The notes beneath the pieces were generated by a model. That model saw only the letters and a list, made by a program, of their open reading frames with translations. It was not told where the DNA came from and searched no databases. Both the position numbers and the translations under genes were made by a program. Shown here in pieces: positions 22,574-24,541 of a stretch of 24,541 bases of DNA (position 1 is the first letter of the stretch; each line of letters starts with the position of its first letter). The DNA comes from CAWGCE01 sp964480915 (GTDB taxonomy: Bacteria > Planctomycetota > Planctomycetia > Pirellulales > Pirellulaceae): assembly GCA_964480915.1 (NCBI GenBank), contig CAYZRS010000068.1, positions 1 to 24,541 of the forward strand, in the 5' to 3' direction.

Positions 22574-24499
22574 ATGCCAACGATAGCTCGACTGTCTCAG
22601 TCTCTCATTAACAAAATCGCCGCCGGCGAAGTGATCGAACGACCGGCCAGTGTCATTAAGGAATTGGTCGAAAATTCGGTCGATGCTGGGTCGAAGAGAA
22701 TCGATGTGAGTATCGCCAAAGGGGGCGTCGATTCGATGCGCATCCTCGATGACGGACACGGCATCGAACCGGCTCAGTTGCCCTTGGCTGTCACCAGTCA
22801 CGCCACGAGCAAACTGACAAGCGCCGACGATCTGTTTTCGGTCGCTTCGTTCGGTTTTCGTGGCGAGGCGTTGGCTTCGATCGCTGAAGTGAGCCATTTT
22901 CGAATTCGCAGCCGGACGGCCGATGCCGAAGCGGGCGCCGAGCTTGAGATCGTTGGTGGCAACGCCAGCGAGGTCATGCCGTGTGCTTGTCCCGTGGGGA
23001 CTTCGATCGAGGTGCGCAATCTCTTCTTTAACACTCCGGTACGCCGCAAGTTCCTGAAGACGACTCAGACCGAAATGGGCCACATTAGCGAAGCGCTCAC
23101 CCGCATCGCGTTGCCTCACGAAGAGATTCACTTTTCGCTCGAACACAATGATCGAGTCGTCTATGACTTGCCTCGAACCGATGATTGGCGACAGCGGATT
23201 GCGACGCTGTTCGGCGAAGAACTGGCCGACCGTCTGATCTGGGTGGAAGCGGAAGAGGGCGATTTGCGTGTGCATGGGTTTGTCGCTGATCCGGCTCATA
23301 ACCGAGGCAACAGTCGCATGCAATATTTGTTCTTGAACGGTCGCTTTATCCGCGATCGGGCACTGGGGCACGCGCTGACCGAGGCGTATCGCGGGTTGCT
23401 GATGACGGGCCGCTATCCGATCACTTTCTTGCGACTGGAAATGCCGACCGACCAAGTCGACGTCAACGTCCATCCGACGAAAATGGAAGTCCGATTTCAG
23501 GAGAGTGGCAAGATCTACAGCCATTTACTGGGGACCTTACGATCGCGATTCCTGTCATCCGATTTGTCGCCTCGAGAACGGATCGAGAAGCCCGACGCAA
23601 ACGGGCCCGCGAGTTCGCCCGCGCCCACGGCTGGTGCGACCGGTCAAGATGCGACGTATCGCGAGCGTCGCCAAGCGATTACCGATTGGGCGAGCCAAAA
23701 ATCGGCTGGCGATGCGCGGGGCGCGGGAACTCCGGTCGAACGGCAAGCCAGCTTCGATTTGCAGTTTCCAGTGAACGAATCACTACCTTCCAGTCGCTTC
23801 GGCCTGCCGTCGAACACGACCCCCGCCATCCCACCCTTACCGTCTGCCCCGACGCTCGAAGCGGTCGGCCCCAAGCCACTTGAAGAACCGCTTGACGACT
23901 CGGTGACGCCCGTTGCCGTTTCGGTCGAAGGGACGCCTGCGATGCAGGTGTACGATCGCTACCTCATCACGGAAACACCGGAAGGTGTCGTCGTGATCGA
24001 CCAGCATGCACTGCACGAACGGATCATTTACGAAGAGATCCGTGGCAAGGTGTTGGATGGTCAGGTTGAAATGCAGCGACTGCTGGTGCCCGAGCCGGTA
24101 ACGTTGATGCCAGAAGAGGCTTCGGCGCTGTCCGACAATCGTGATGAATTGCGAAAACTGGGGATTGAGCTTGAGAAACTCTCTGGCACAACGGTCGTCA
24201 TTTCCGCTTACCCGGCAATGCTCTCCAACCTGGATCCGGCCGAGATTTTACGCAACGTCGCCGAATTAGTAACGCAGAAAGAGAACGGAGCGGAGAAGCG
24301 TGACCTGCTGGACGAGCTGCTCCATATGATCTCGTGCAAAGCGGCGATCAAAGCGGGCGATCGGCTGACGCGTGATGAAATATCGTCGCTCATGGAACGT
24401 CGCCAATCGGTTCAAGATTGGCACCATTGCCCGCACGGCCGTCCGACGACGTTGGTTTTTAGTCGAGATGAGCTCGATCGGCGCTTCAAGAGGGTTTGA
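22574..24499 (+). CDS. mutL: DNA mismatch repair protein MutL
   Basis: 641-residue mismatch-repair protein that links MutS recognition to strand incision. The N-terminal GHKL ATPase has KIAAGEVIERPASVIKELVE (14-33, with catalytic Glu30), DDGHGI (59-64), TSHATSKL and GFRGEAL (94-100). A Pro/Ser/Ala-rich linker (about 335-455) follows. The C-terminal dimerisation domain contains DQHALHERIIYE (476-487), an exact DQHA(x2)E(x4)E endonuclease metal site, together with SCKAAIKAGD (Cys588) and CPHGRPT (Cys619). This is the nicking type of MutL found in bacteria without MutH. The ATG at 22574, with AGGA 9 nt upstream, is chosen over a GTG six codons earlier. It shares the strand of the two-component genes but is 194 bp away. 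Confidence 0.97.
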   Translation: MPTIARLSQSLINKIAAGEVIERPASVIKELVENSVDAGSKRIDVSIAKGGVDSMRILDDGHGIEPAQLPLAVTSHATSKLTSADDLFSVASFGFRGEALASIAEVSHFRIRSRTADAEAGAELEIVGGNASEVMPCACPVGTSIEVRNLFFNTPVRRKFLKTTQTEMGHISEALTRIALPHEEIHFSLEHNDRVVYDLPRTDDWRQRIATLFGEELADRLIWVEAEEGDLRVHGFVADPAHNRGNSRMQYLFLNGRFIRDRALGHALTEAYRGLLMTGRYPITFLRLEMPTDQVDVNVHPTKMEVRFQESGKIYSHLLGTLRSRFLSSDLSPRERIEKPDANGPASSPAPTAGATGQDATYRERRQAITDWASQKSAGDARGAGTPVERQASFDLQFPVNESLPSSRFGLPSNTTPAIPPLPSAPTLEAVGPKPLEEPLDDSVTPVAVSVEGTPAMQVYDRYLITETPEGVVVIDQHALHERIIYEEIRGKVLDGQVEMQRLLVPEPVTLMPEEASALSDNRDELRKLGIELEKLSGTTVVISAYPAMLSNLDPAEILRNVAELVTQKENGAEKRDLLDELLHMISCKAAIKAGDRLTRDEISSLMERRQSVQDWHHCPHGRPTTLVFSRDELDRRFKRV

Positions 24500-24541
24500 A
24501 GCTAGTCGCGAGGAACGACCAGCGCGAACCATGAGATTCTC

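Noticed and set aside
22523..23524. Minus-strand open frame opposite mutL
   Set aside because: It lies antisense to the MutL ATPase domain, has no family features and fits the same codon-bias effect.

Overview
The window comes from a planctomycete, most likely a member of the Pirellulales or a close relative (inference). The evidence is two exported proteins with the arginine/leucine N-terminal motif typical of that phylum (LExLExRRLL type), a PEP-CTERM protein, a YHYH-domain protein, a giant FG-GAP repeat protein, weak or absent Shine-Dalgarno sites at many genes, and moderately high GC with loosely packed genes. No rRNA, tRNA, CRISPR array, transposase or prophage gene was seen.

Positions 1-9627 form a deoxynucleoside-catabolism locus. 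On the minus strand, purine nucleoside phosphorylase and thymidine phosphorylase overlap by four bases. Divergent from them on the plus strand come a short AlkA-like DNA glycosylase, a eukaryote-type deoxyribose-phosphate aldolase (deoC), a full aldehyde dehydrogenase (ALDH) and a 296-residue ALDH-like protein without catalytic residues. A second complete ALDH follows after an inserted minus-strand secreted Asp/Gly-repeat protein. Read together, phosphorolysis gives deoxyribose-1-phosphate. After isomerisation by a mutase not encoded here, DeoC yields glyceraldehyde-3-phosphate and acetaldehyde, and the ALDHs can oxidise the acetaldehyde to acetate. The full-ALDH plus pseudo-ALDH pair looks like a split version of the two-domain ALDH16 architecture.

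Positions 9628-12859 hold the conserved rpsO-pnp pair (ribosomal protein S15 and polynucleotide phosphorylase). Structured leaders precede both genes and a clear intrinsic terminator follows pnp.

Positions 13103-19935 encode exported proteins: a YHYH protein (minus), a PEP-CTERM protein (minus, bracketed by two terminator-like hairpins) and a 1362-residue protein. The last carries fourteen FG-GAP repeats, a PKD-like domain and five Ig-like repeats.

Positions 20117-22379 encode a soluble NtrB-like histidine kinase and an NtrC-like sigma-54 activator. Positions 22574-24499 encode MutL with the endonuclease motif. Two similar palindromic elements of about 75-78 bp lie between genes of the deo locus (2308-2382 and 5992-6069) and probably belong to a dispersed REP/MITE-like family.
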